Source: Methylobacter tundripaludum
GTDB taxonomy: Bacteria > Pseudomonadota > Gammaproteobacteria > Methylococcales > Methylomonadaceae
Length of the DNA: 64,000 nt
NCBI RefSeq assembly: GCF_002934365.1
Contig: NZ_PTIY01000014.1
Location: forward strand, 1-64,000
Reading direction: 5' to 3'
Both the position numbers and the translations under genes were made by a program. The notes under the pieces were generated by a model. That model had not been told where the DNA came from. It saw only the letters and a program-made list of their open reading frames with translations, and did no database searches. This document shows, in pieces, positions 44,954 to 54,190 of the stretch (within the stretch, counting starts at the first letter, position 1; every line of letters starts with the position of its first letter).

Positions 44954-45904
44954 CTATCTTTTAGCGCATCTGCAAAGATACTTCATTAACATTACGCCCC
45001 CTAAAACGAGTGCCCCGGAAAAAATACCCGTCAGCGCATTGAATAGCGAAAAAGCCAGAGTTTCAATCACGCCGCCAATACTAGGCACGATGTTGGCGCT
45101 TTGAGCCAGATGATCAGTGAAGCGGTGTGCGGCCGGAATGCCGTGGACTAGAATTCCACCACCGACCATAAACATTGCCGCAGTGCCGATAATTGTCAGC
45201 AATCTCATCAGGTACGGCGCACCAAACAAACATGCACGACCAATTTTATGCAGGATTCCCCCCCATAGTCTAAGGCCCTGCCTTTGACATAAATAGAATC
45301 CAGCATCGTCCAGCTTCACAATGAGGGCCACCAGACCATACACACCGATGGTCATAATCACCGCAATACCGGAAACTACCGCTACTTTGGTCGTAAAAGC
45401 CGCAGTTGCCACAGTACCCAACGTGATGACAATAATTTCTGCTGATAGAACAAAATCGGTGCGAACCGCTCCTTTAATTTTGTCCTGCTCAAACGCCACC
45501 AGATCGATCTCCGGATTAGCGACTGCCGCAGTCAGCTCGGCATGTTGAGCTTCATCCTCAGCGTGAGCATTCAACAACGGGTGCACCAATTTTTCAAACC
45601 CTTCAAAACACAGATAAGCGCCTCCCAACATCAGCAACGGCATGATTAGACCCGGCGCAATCCAACTTATTATTAGAGCCGTAGGCACTAAAATCAGTTT
45701 ATTTTTCAATGAACCTTTCGCGACCGCCCATACTACCGGTAGCTCGCGATCCGCCCTGATACCGGATACCTGCTCGGCATTCAGCGCCAAGTCATCACCC
45801 AAAACACCAGCCGTTTTCTTTGCTGCAACCTTGGTCATCAGGGCTACGTCATCCAGGACCGCAGCTATATCATCAAGTAAAACTAAAAGACTGGTACCGG
45901 CCAT
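44954..45904 (-). CDS. DUF808 (YedI-like) inner-membrane protein
   Basis: The 316-residue product starts AGTSLLVLLDDIAAVLDDVALMTKVAAKKTAGVLGDD, the recognisable DUF808 N-terminus, and has several membrane helices (about residues 75-95, 150-195, 230-250 and 285-310). A conserved-looking LLMLGGAYLCFEGFEKL lies near residue 95. Family function is unknown to me. It is a single gene, convergent with the cold-shock gene. Confidence 0.9.
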   Translation of the reverse strand: MAGTSLLVLLDDIAAVLDDVALMTKVAAKKTAGVLGDDLALNAEQVSGIRADRELPVVWAVAKGSLKNKLILVPTALIISWIAPGLIMPLLMLGGAYLCFEGFEKLVHPLLNAHAEDEAQHAELTAAVANPEIDLVAFEQDKIKGAVRTDFVLSAEIIVITLGTVATAAFTTKVAVVSGIAVIMTIGVYGLVALIVKLDDAGFYLCQRQGLRLWGGILHKIGRACLFGAPYLMRLLTIIGTAAMFMVGGGILVHGIPAAHRFTDHLAQSANIVPSIGGVIETLAFSLFNALTGIFSGALVLGGVMLMKYLCRCAKR

Positions 45905-46002
45905 CTTGAATTATTTTCAAATAGAAGTGAATGCATGGCTTTTTATAATTTGCCTATCCCGATTTGTAATATGTAAGTATTTTTAAGGCCCACTAAATTT
46001 AT

Positions 46003-47403
46003 TTAAATAGTAATTTTCTCCCCTACCCGAGGAATATTCGCACTCCACCCTGTGCGTTTAAAACAGGTCTGCAATGATAACATAGCCGCTTTCTCGCCAT
46101 GAATCAGATAAAGTCTCGGCTTGGGTTCATCAAAATGCCCCGCCCACTGTAACAACTGGCTTTGATCGGCATGAGCGCTTAACGCACCGAGTGTATGCAC
46201 CTTAGCCGCTACGTTAACATCAGCACCCAGGATTTTTAAATGTGATTTCTTACCGTCGACAATAACCCGACCCAAAGTACCTTCGGCTTGAAAGCCCGCG
46301 ATAATGATATGCGCATTGTGCCGCCATAAATTGTATTTAAGATGATGACGAATGCGGCCGCCGGTACACATGCCGCTGCCGGCAATAATAATCACGCCGC
46401 CGGCGATACGGTTAACGGCCATCGACTCTTCCGCCGTCTCTGAATAGATCAACTCAGGAAGCCAGGCTTGCCAACCATCGGGAGCAATTTTAGTGAATTC
46501 GGGATCGTCGATATTGAATAAATGAGCATTATCAGCGTAGATATTACTGGCTCTAATCGCCATCGGACTATCCAGATAAACCTGTTTCTGAGGCAGTCCG
46601 CCCTGACGCTGAATTTTACCTAGCCAGTAAATCAGGTCCTGGGTTCTGCCCACCGCAAAAGCGGGAATAATCACATTGCCGCCACTCTCTGAGGCTTCCG
46701 CCAATGCTGCGCGTAATTCCTCCAGCGTGTTTTCCAGCGGCTTGTGATCACGGTCGCCGTAAGTGGATTCAAGCAACAAGACATCGGCTTCGGTAAAAAC
46801 AGTCGGGTCGCGCATTAACGGCGAATTCAAATTGCCCAAATCACCGGAAAAAACCAGTGTTTTGGTTTTGTCTTTCTCGTTAATGCGCAAACGCACGATG
46901 GATGAACCGAGTATATGGCCGGCCTCATGAAAAGAGACACTAAGACCGGGAAGTATTTTGCTTTCCGTGCCGTAGGCTATCGGCTGACGCAATTCCAGTA
47001 ACGCGTTAACATCCGCTTCGGTATACAGAGGCTCAAGCAGCGGCTTACCGGCCCGCTCCCGGCGTTTATTTTCCCACTCGGTATCCCGTAATTGCAAATG
47101 GGCGGCATCCATCAACATCAATTCCAGTAGTGGAAAACTGGCTTCGGTCAAAAATACCGGCCCGTTGAATCCTCCTTTAACCAGCATCGGCAAACGTCCG
47201 CAGTGGTCGAGATGGGCGTGAGACAAGACCACGGCGTCAATACTGGCGGGATTAAACGGAAAATCGGCTTCATTTTGTTTTTCCGTTTCCTTGCTCCCCT
47301 GAAACAATCCGCAATCAAGCAGTATTCGACTGGAATCGGTTTCAAGTAAGTAACAGGAACCGGTAACTTGGCCCGTTGCGCCTAAAAAAGTAAGATTTGC
47401 CAT
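46003..47403 (-). CDS. Metallo-beta-lactamase/beta-CASP RNA-processing hydrolase
   Basis: The ATG at 47403 (MANLTFLGATGQVTGSCYLL) begins at the conserved N-terminal strand; a frame extends 25 codons further but without family-like sequence. The 466-residue enzyme has HAHLDHCG (metal site), the beta-CASP segment with GRTQDLIYWL and GSGMCTGGRIRHHL, and an RMMBL-like C-terminus (ADVNVAAKVHTLGALSAHADQSQLL). This is the YSH1/CPSF73-like bacterial exonuclease group. The substrate RNA is unknown. It is divergent from the L,D-transpeptidase gene. Confidence 0.93.
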   Translation of the reverse strand: MANLTFLGATGQVTGSCYLLETDSSRILLDCGLFQGSKETEKQNEADFPFNPASIDAVVLSHAHLDHCGRLPMLVKGGFNGPVFLTEASFPLLELMLMDAAHLQLRDTEWENKRRERAGKPLLEPLYTEADVNALLELRQPIAYGTESKILPGLSVSFHEAGHILGSSIVRLRINEKDKTKTLVFSGDLGNLNSPLMRDPTVFTEADVLLLESTYGDRDHKPLENTLEELRAALAEASESGGNVIIPAFAVGRTQDLIYWLGKIQRQGGLPQKQVYLDSPMAIRASNIYADNAHLFNIDDPEFTKIAPDGWQAWLPELIYSETAEESMAVNRIAGGVIIIAGSGMCTGGRIRHHLKYNLWRHNAHIIIAGFQAEGTLGRVIVDGKKSHLKILGADVNVAAKVHTLGALSAHADQSQLLQWAGHFDEPKPRLYLIHGEKAAMLSLQTCFKRTGWSANIPRVGEKITI

Positions 47404-47603
47404 TGCGTCGCCTAGTAGTTGATTGAAACTTAATAATGCTGTCGCCGCACGAATGGCTACCTCAAATTCCCACGACAATGCAGTTGATGTTAGAATCGTG
47501 CCGTCATCGAGCCATACAGCAAAAAGACTGATTATTATAAAAAGATTTATCGTAACCCAACTGCAATACTTAATATTACAAAATTTTTCAGCGAAGACAT
47601 CAA

Positions 47604-49352
47604 TTGAAAAAGACCATAGAATATTTTATTTCTCGATCTCTCATCTTTCTGTTCCTGATTTTCCCCATGCAGGCCCTACTTGCCGAAGAAACCATCAATC
47701 AGGAACACGGTATAGCCCGGGAAATTTCCGCGATTATTGCAGCCAAACAGCATCCTTACCTGATGCTGTCCAATTTTCCAAATCGTACCGAAGACCTTGA
47801 GTCCATCTACACGATGTCAAACCACCAACTGCTGTGGCTGGGCAACGCGAATGCCGAAAAAAACATTACCGATGTGCTCAATCTGTTGGCGAACGCAACT
47901 AGCCATGGTTTAAATCCAAAAAATTATGATGCCGATCCGCTACGGCAGAAACTGCTATCCATATTGAAACTTAAGCCTGATTCGTACAAAGAGTTAGCAT
48001 TATATGACACGGCGATAAGTATATCGTTATTACGGTTCCTGCATGATTTACATTATGGCCGCGTAAATCCGCAAGGCATTAATTTTAACTTGAAGCTAAG
48101 AGAAAAAAAGCTGATCGACCTACCCTTGCTGATTAAAAACAGCTTGGCGCAAAATACGCTGATTCAATTACCGCTATCGGTCGAACCGACTTTAAAGCAA
48201 TATCAAAAGCTAAAACAGGCATTGGCTAATTACCGTCAACTTGCCGCAACCGCGCAGCCTTTTCAGCTGGTTATAGAAAAAACCTTGCATCCCGGCGACA
48301 CCCATCCGCAAATTGCCGAATTACAACGATTTTTAACTATTATCGGTGATTTGCCCAAAGATAAATCTGCCATCAGTACGGAAAACCCATTGCTATACAC
48401 CGAGGCTATCGCTGCCGGAGTTAAGAATTTCCAAAAAAGACATGGGCTCACTGCCGATGGTCATATCGGAAAGAGCTCTGTGTCCACGCTTAACGTGCCT
48501 TTAAGCCAACGCGTAACACAAGTCGAGTTAGCTATGGAAAGACTGCGTTGGCTGCCTGAGTTCAATGGCGGAGCATCCATTATTGTCAACATCCCGGCCT
48601 TCCAGTTATGGGCGTTCGATGACATTGATCAAGCCGATGCCAATATAATTAATATGAGAGTCGTTGTCGGTAAAGCGCTGAAATACCAAACACCGGTATT
48701 GATGGCGGAAATGCATTTTATCGATTTCATGCCTTACTGGAATGTCCCTTACAGCATCATAAAAAACGAAATATTACCCAAACTAACTCGAAACAGTTAT
48801 TACCTTGATAAAGAAAACATGGAAGTCGTTTCTGTATTTCGCGACTCGGAAAGCCCTATGGCGCTTAACGAGGAAACAATGAATCTGCTTAAACAGGGAA
48901 AGTTAAGAATCAGGCAGCGCCCCGGGGATAAAAACGCCTTGGGTAAAGTCAAGTTCATTTTCCCCAATAAAGACGATGTGTATTTGCACGATACGCCGGC
49001 AAATGCGTTGTTTAGCCAGTCAAGAAGGGATTTCAGTCATGGCTGCGTGAGAGTTGCCGCCCCTCAAAAACTGGCTGAATTTGCGCTTAAAAACCAGGAT
49101 AATTGGAATGCAGAAACGATACAACAGGCCATGAACACGGCCAAAACGCAACGTGTGATCTTGAAAAAGCCAATACCGGTGTTGTTTTTTTATACCACGG
49201 CTTTTTTTGACCAGAATGATAATTTAGAATTTTACCCTGATATTTACGGTCATGACGCGGCATTGATGGAGGCTCTTAGCAAACCGGACGACCTACCCGA
49301 CCAATTGCTTTTTATCGGCACTAATACTGCGCCGGGAGCGCTAATTAAATAA
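47604..49352 (+). CDS. L,D-transpeptidase (YcbB/LdtD-like)
   Basis: A TTG at 47604 is the only start that gives a full signal peptide (KKTIEYFISRSLIFLFLIFP..ALLA); no ATG or GTG lies upstream in frame. The 582-residue protein has a peptidoglycan-binding domain (HPQIAELQRFL, AGVKNFQKRHGLTADGHIG, near residues 235-295) and a YkuD catalytic domain with VYLHDTPANALF and the active-site Cys in SHGCVRVA near residue 475. It forms 3-3 crosslinks in the wall. The facing gene encodes a YcbK-like protein, an association also seen in E. coli. Confidence 0.93.
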   Translation: MKKTIEYFISRSLIFLFLIFPMQALLAEETINQEHGIAREISAIIAAKQHPYLMLSNFPNRTEDLESIYTMSNHQLLWLGNANAEKNITDVLNLLANATSHGLNPKNYDADPLRQKLLSILKLKPDSYKELALYDTAISISLLRFLHDLHYGRVNPQGINFNLKLREKKLIDLPLLIKNSLAQNTLIQLPLSVEPTLKQYQKLKQALANYRQLAATAQPFQLVIEKTLHPGDTHPQIAELQRFLTIIGDLPKDKSAISTENPLLYTEAIAAGVKNFQKRHGLTADGHIGKSSVSTLNVPLSQRVTQVELAMERLRWLPEFNGGASIIVNIPAFQLWAFDDIDQADANIINMRVVVGKALKYQTPVLMAEMHFIDFMPYWNVPYSIIKNEILPKLTRNSYYLDKENMEVVSVFRDSESPMALNEETMNLLKQGKLRIRQRPGDKNALGKVKFIFPNKDDVYLHDTPANALFSQSRRDFSHGCVRVAAPQKLAEFALKNQDNWNAETIQQAMNTAKTQRVILKKPIPVLFFYTTAFFDQNDNLEFYPDIYGHDAALMEALSKPDDLPDQLLFIGTNTAPGALIK

Positions 49353-49398
49353 AAGCGGCAATCCGGCACATCATATTAAATAACTTTCGAATAGAAAT

Positions 49399-50118
49399 CT
49401 AGCTACCCCAGGTTCTCACACTACCTGTATCCAGATGCACAAAGTCGGATTTTTCGTAATAGCCGACGCCGCCGCGACGCATGGCAAGCGCTGCATTTCT
49501 GATTCGTCTGGTATCCAAGCCCTCAATGCGTATATCAATCGCCCTGCCCTGCATATGCAGGCTGTTTTTGGCGACGCCATCGCTGTGTTTGCGCAAATCG
49601 GCATTGGTAGCCGGCGACCTATAACCGGAGACGATATGAAAAGGCTTCCTGACCTCAAGAGTATGTTTCAGATCATACAACTGATCCAGCAATGCCGGGT
49701 CAATAGGGTGGACACTACCGTCATGGTAGTCACGAAACAAATGATTAATTTCGTGAAGAGCATCTTTGATGTAACGGCCCTGCTCAAAATAAGTCAGCTT
49801 CAGCTGGTCACCTGTATGGGTGTTATGGAAAGCAAGCACCTTATGCGAGGGCGAGTTCCGATCAAATAGGTTATTGACATCCGCCTGATGCGAAGACATA
49901 TGTGAAGACAAATGCCGATGCAGCGTGTCATGAATGCGCGTCTTATGGGAAGTCGAATGCGAATTAAGCATTGCGTGCGAGGCTATGTGTTTAACTTTAG
50001 CGTTTGCGGTCCCGATTCCCCCTGCCATCAGCAAGGAGCCATAAGCCATGTTTTTTAGGAACTTGCGTCTTGATGAAATAATGTCGCTTTCAGTCATAGT
50101 CGTGGTACTCGTGTCCAT
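49399..50118 (-). CDS. YcbK-like DUF882/peptidase M15 family protein, Tat-exported
   Basis: The 239-residue product has a twin-arginine signal (SSRRKFLKNMAYGSLLMAGG) ending near TANA, so it is exported folded. After a long His/Ser-rich stretch (about residues 40-90) the catalytic-like domain starts: HEINHLFRDYHDG, then HIVSGYRSPATNADLR, SLHMQGRAIDIRIEG and GGVGYYEKSDFVHLDTG, the M15/DUF882 metal-binding set (His, Asp, His). It is probably a wall carboxypeptidase-like hydrolase. An alternative start at codon 8 (50097) also keeps the Tat signal. The His/Ser-rich insert is unlike E. coli YcbK. Confidence 0.88.
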   Translation of the reverse strand: MDTSTTTMTESDIISSRRKFLKNMAYGSLLMAGGIGTANAKVKHIASHAMLNSHSTSHKTRIHDTLHRHLSSHMSSHQADVNNLFDRNSPSHKVLAFHNTHTGDQLKLTYFEQGRYIKDALHEINHLFRDYHDGSVHPIDPALLDQLYDLKHTLEVRKPFHIVSGYRSPATNADLRKHSDGVAKNSLHMQGRAIDIRIEGLDTRRIRNAALAMRRGGVGYYEKSDFVHLDTGSVRTWGS

Positions 50119-50465
50119 GCTTTATTACGTATAATTACAGAGATTTCATTTTGGTCATTTAACCTTAAATTAATCTTAAGTATTCCATGCATAAAGACAT
50201 ATAAAGCCTTAAATATAGATAATTATTTAAAATTTGCGACATTGAAATCCCCATCGGCTTTATCTATCCATTGAAACCTTGAATGCGATTTTGTCACGGA
50301 CGCAGCTGCCCCCTCAAAAGCCGGTTAATCGAGTGATGAAGCAGCGTAAATATTTCATTCTCCACAAAGATCGCCATAAAACTTCGTGACCTACGTGGTG
50401 AATTTAAATATGTAATAAAGATATACTTACAACCTTGAACACTGCATCTCTAATGGACGACACTC
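50119..50465. other. Intergenic region with no recognised gene
   Basis: The 347 bp separate two divergently transcribed genes. The first half is strongly AT-rich and must hold the promoter of the ycbK-like gene. The half nearer 50,465 contains AT-rich TATACT-like hexamers (about 50,423) that may be the promoter of the next gene. No hairpin or RNA gene was recognised. Confidence 0.4.
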
Positions 50466-51758
50466 ATGCGCAAAAAAGCCATTAAACCCTCCGCTTATCT
50501 GACCGAAGTCAAAACGCTATCGGACCGGATCGTCAAGGCTCAACAACCGATCCGCATACTCGACGCGATCAAATGGGATGATCATATCAAACAGGCTTTT
50601 TTTGACAGCGATTGCAAACAATCGCCGATAGTCACCCCCGATTATTATCAAAAACGTCCCTTGGGCTTTGACCCGAACGAAAAGAAACAGGAGTTTTACC
50701 AAATCGAGCGTGATTTGATGCGCAAGCTTGGCCAGCTCAACCCGCTCAGCGTGATCATGCGCCGCATTTGCAAGGAATACCTGGACGTGGTGCGTATGCT
50801 GGAGACCAGAGGGAAACCGACCTTCGCCAATATTTCCCAGGAATTATACGGCTCATCCCAGGACGTTTTTCATGTCGGCGACCCAACCATTGCCGATCTC
50901 GGCAGCATGATGGAAGAAACCCTGTCGCAACTGCTGAAACTGGATTTCCTGGTCGAGGAGCCCAAAACCATCAACGCCAAGGATGCTGTCGCCATCCTTA
51001 ACGAAAAAATAGAAGCCGTGTTTCCGGGCGACGGCCTGCGCGCGATGCTTAGCGACGGTATCGTCGCCGATGCCGCCGCCGGCACCGATTACATTAAATT
51101 GCGCGCCGATGCATGGTTCAACATGCGCGACCTGCGCGTACTTGAAGTTCACGAAATATGGGTGCATTTGGGGACTACCCTGAACGGTCTGGCTCAACCC
51201 TATTGCACATTCCTCGGCAAAGGGCCGCCGTCCGCGACCATCACCCAGGAAGGGTTGGCTGTACTAATGGAGATATTAACCTTCAGTTCCACACCGAACC
51301 GGCTGATGCGCCTGATCAACCGAGTGCGCGCCATCACTCTGGCCGAAGAAGGCGCTGACTTTATGGATATATTCGATTTCTTTAGGGATAAAGGCTTGGA
51401 CAAGGAAGAAAGTTATACGCTCAGCAGCCGGGTATTCAGGGGCAGCAGCTCTGACGGCATGCCGTTCACCAAAGACCTGACCTACATCAAAGGCTTTGTA
51501 CTGACTTATAATTTCATGCGCCTGGCGGTCAGCAAGGGCAAACCTGATCGCATCCCGTTGCTGTTTTGCGGTAAAACCATGATAGAAGACATGAAGGTGC
51601 TGGTGGACCTGGTTGAAGAAGGCACCGTGATAGCGCCACGCTTTTTGCCGCCGCAGTTTAAAGACCTGATGGGCCTTTCGTCCTGGATGAGTTTCAGCCG
51701 TTTCATGTCGACCATGAATTTCCGGCAACTGGAACAAGACTATGCCAATGTTTTATGA
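50466..51758 (+). CDS. QEGLA-motif DUF1704 protein (tyrosine-carboxypeptidase-like fold)
   Basis: The 430-residue product has HEIWVH (HExxxH) near residue 228 and, about 30 residues later, TQEGLAVLMEI, the QEGLA motif. Bacterial members are annotated as flavohemoglobin-expression-modulating proteins. The same DUF1704 family includes eukaryotic MATCAP tubulin tyrosine carboxypeptidases, in which the HExxxH and a later Glu bind zinc. So this is likely a metallo-carboxypeptidase-like enzyme with unknown substrate. The SD before the ATG is weak. No signal peptide is seen, so it is cytoplasmic. Confidence 0.85.
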   Translation: MRKKAIKPSAYLTEVKTLSDRIVKAQQPIRILDAIKWDDHIKQAFFDSDCKQSPIVTPDYYQKRPLGFDPNEKKQEFYQIERDLMRKLGQLNPLSVIMRRICKEYLDVVRMLETRGKPTFANISQELYGSSQDVFHVGDPTIADLGSMMEETLSQLLKLDFLVEEPKTINAKDAVAILNEKIEAVFPGDGLRAMLSDGIVADAAAGTDYIKLRADAWFNMRDLRVLEVHEIWVHLGTTLNGLAQPYCTFLGKGPPSATITQEGLAVLMEILTFSSTPNRLMRLINRVRAITLAEEGADFMDIFDFFRDKGLDKEESYTLSSRVFRGSSSDGMPFTKDLTYIKGFVLTYNFMRLAVSKGKPDRIPLLFCGKTMIEDMKVLVDLVEEGTVIAPRFLPPQFKDLMGLSSWMSFSRFMSTMNFRQLEQDYANVL

Positions 51759-51840
51759 TTTGTGCATATAATTGCGCTTTGGCTGCGGCAGAGCCTCTCT
51801 TTACTGATCACGACAAAAATAATAATGACAAGGTAATCCT

Positions 51841-52260
51841 ATGAAAGCACCAAGACTACTAGCCCTATTTTTTATAGTTTCCTGCTTTAGCGTCAGCGCA
51901 AGTCATGCAGCAGAGCATCATAGCGGACACGGCGCAAGCAACAGCGGTGGCGGCGGCGGGGAGAATGCCTGCTCAAAACCGCAACTTACCAAGTTTCTGC
52001 CTGCAAATTTAGCAACCGTTGCGCCGGGGTCCGCGTTCTCTTTTTACGCTTTTAATGTGGAAAAACCCGAGCAAATCAAAGTCACCGTAAAAACAATCCC
52101 CGTTGAAGTGACAACGGAAGATAAAGAATCGTTTATTGTAGTAAAAGGGCATTTACCCGCCGAATTAGTTAACACAACGGCAAGAATCAACATCAAGGTT
52201 AACGCCAAGGTTTCAAGATGTAATGGCGAAGACGGCTGGCTGGTAAAAATTGCCGAGTAA
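51841..52260 (+). CDS. Secreted hypothetical protein with Gly/His-rich N-terminus
   Basis: The 139-residue product has a signal peptide (RLLALFFIVSCFSVSASHA) with cleavage after SHA near residue 24. A His/Gly-rich stretch follows (HHSGHG...SGGGGGE) and a beta-rich domain of about 90 residues with two cysteines (near residues 47 and 130) that could form a disulfide. AAGG precedes the ATG. No family was recognised. The His-rich segment could bind metal. Confidence 0.65.
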   Translation: MKAPRLLALFFIVSCFSVSASHAAEHHSGHGASNSGGGGGENACSKPQLTKFLPANLATVAPGSAFSFYAFNVEKPEQIKVTVKTIPVEVTTEDKESFIVVKGHLPAELVNTTARINIKVNAKVSRCNGEDGWLVKIAE

Positions 52261-52345
52261 TAGCGGTTCTTTTTCATCTGCATCGGCAGATGGAAGTATC
52301 TGTCTGCCGACACGATCAACGAATGTTAATTTTTAAGAGCGTTTC

Positions 52346-53140
52346 ATGTCTGAAAACCAGTCCATTAAACACTGCGTAGCTTTTTGTCTGGCGCAAAGCT
52401 TTGATATTAGCGCATTGGCAAAATTGCTTTCAGATTCATCGCTGATAAGAATTATTAAAGGCGCTTTACTGATTGAGGATGATCAATCCTGGTCGGTGGT
52501 CTTTGCTTACGGCGCTGTTGTGCACTGGAATGTCAGTTCGGAACAGCAGACCAAGTTGCATCAGTTATTGTTGGATCATGCAGCTTATCCGCTGATTTCA
52601 CCGGAGGAAGACAACTTCAGTTTCGCTCTCGATTGCCCCAACACCCGCATTGTTGAAGACCATATTGAAATCGAATCTTCGGATCCCATTCTGATATTTG
52701 CATTATCCCAAGGCATGGCCCAATCGATTAAGCTGGCCGCTTTTGAAACCAATGCCATTACAACCATCAACAACACCAGCTACATTCCCAAATCATTAGC
52801 TGAAAACGGAAGAATCAAATTAAGCCGTCATAAAATAGCGAAAATCCGCGGACAGCTGTTTTTAACCAAAAGCGACATCATTTTGAATTACGACCTGCTC
52901 GATACGCCTGATTTCTTTTGGGAATACCCGGAATATGAGGCTTTTTACGGCGTCACCGCCAAGTACCTGGAAATAGCCCAGCGGACCGAGGTTTTGTCAA
53001 AAAAGCTGGAGACTATCCACGAGTTATTTGAAATGCTGGCGGACGAGCAAAAACACCGGCATTCAACGATATTGGAGTGGATTATTATCTGGCTGATTGC
53101 TTTCGAAATAGGCATGACGATATTCGACAAAGTACTCTAA
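52346..53140 (+). CDS. RMD1/DUF155 family membrane protein
   Basis: The 264-residue protein fits the RMD1/YagE (DUF155) family: KHCVAFCLAQSFDISALAKLL at the start, DQSWSVVFAYGAVVHWN, then LLDTPDFFWEYPEYEAFY and LEIAQRTEVLSKKLETIHELFEMLADEQKHRHSTILEW near the end. A single C-terminal membrane helix follows (WIIIWLIAFEIGMTIF). Fungal and mitochondrial relatives act in meiotic division or mitochondrial translation; the bacterial role is unknown. It is 16 bp upstream of rlmJ. Confidence 0.85.
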   Translation: MSENQSIKHCVAFCLAQSFDISALAKLLSDSSLIRIIKGALLIEDDQSWSVVFAYGAVVHWNVSSEQQTKLHQLLLDHAAYPLISPEEDNFSFALDCPNTRIVEDHIEIESSDPILIFALSQGMAQSIKLAAFETNAITTINNTSYIPKSLAENGRIKLSRHKIAKIRGQLFLTKSDIILNYDLLDTPDFFWEYPEYEAFYGVTAKYLEIAQRTEVLSKKLETIHELFEMLADEQKHRHSTILEWIIIWLIAFEIGMTIFDKVL

Positions 53141-53155
53141 ACAATTAAATCCATC

Positions 53156-53998
53156 ATGCTCAGCTACCGACATTCCTTTCACGCGGGCAATTTTGCCGAC
53201 GTACTAAAACATATCGTCCTGATACAATCTCTTGGATACTTAACAAAGAAAGACAAGCCCTTTTGCTGCATCGATACCCATGCAGGCCCCGGAAAATACG
53301 AGCTGGACGGCGACTACGCATTAAAAAACCGGGAGTTTGACACCGGCATCGGCAAGCTATGGCAACGCAATGACTTGCCGGAATGCGTTGCCCACTATGT
53401 CAGCCTGATCAAACGCTTTAACGGCCCCGGCAAATTAACCCGCTATCCCGGCTCTCCGTTAATTACCAAACAGTTGCTGCGCGACAAAGACCGGCTGTGT
53501 TTATTTGAACTGCACAACACCGAAATAAAGCTATTAACCGCCGAAGCCGACAAAGATAAGCGCATCAGCGTATTTCATGGCGATGGTTTAAAAAGCTGTT
53601 TAAAGTTGTTGCCGCCATTCGAACGCCGGGGACTGATACTGATTGACCCTTCCTATGAAATAAAAAGCGATTACCAAGAAGTTGTTGAAGCACTGGCCGT
53701 CATGCATAAGCGTTTTGCTACAGGCACTTATGCGCTCTGGTATCCGGTCATTGAGCGTAGCCGCAATAAGAAACTGGAGCGCGCAATTCAAGCCAGCGGC
53801 ATCAACAATGTGCAGTTATTCGAACTGGGCATACGCGCTGACAGCGACGAACACGGCATGACCGCCAGCGGCATGATCGTCGTCAATCCGCCGTGGACTT
53901 TGGCAGCTGAAATGCAACAGGTTTTGCCGTGGCTGGCCGATGTTCTGGGCAATGACGGCGAAGGTTTTCACCGGATACAGACGCTGGTTGCCGAATAG
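53156..53998 (+). CDS. rlmJ: 23S rRNA (adenine2030-N6)-methyltransferase
   Basis: The 280-residue enzyme methylates A2030 of 23S rRNA. It begins MLSYRHSFHAGNFADVLKHIVL, the RlmJ signature, and has a SAM site (DTHAGPGKY) near residue 42 and a catalytic motif DPSYE near residue 168 in place of the common DPPY. WYPV follows near residue 198. Length is normal. It is a frequent gammaproteobacterial housekeeping gene. Confidence 0.95.
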   Translation: MLSYRHSFHAGNFADVLKHIVLIQSLGYLTKKDKPFCCIDTHAGPGKYELDGDYALKNREFDTGIGKLWQRNDLPECVAHYVSLIKRFNGPGKLTRYPGSPLITKQLLRDKDRLCLFELHNTEIKLLTAEADKDKRISVFHGDGLKSCLKLLPPFERRGLILIDPSYEIKSDYQEVVEALAVMHKRFATGTYALWYPVIERSRNKKLERAIQASGINNVQLFELGIRADSDEHGMTASGMIVVNPPWTLAAEMQQVLPWLADVLGNDGEGFHRIQTLVAE

Positions 53999-54190
53999 CC
54001 CAGCAGCGCCCATTCAAGGTATAATTGCCTGAAAAAATAGAACACGGACAACAGTGATAAGACGGATTTAAACGGATTTTTTCCTTTTTTTATCAGTGCC
54101 AATCAGCCAAATCCGCATCTATTATTAATAGTCCGTATCGGCCAAGTAACACGTATAATTGACATAAACCCACTTCAATAACAAAAACCA

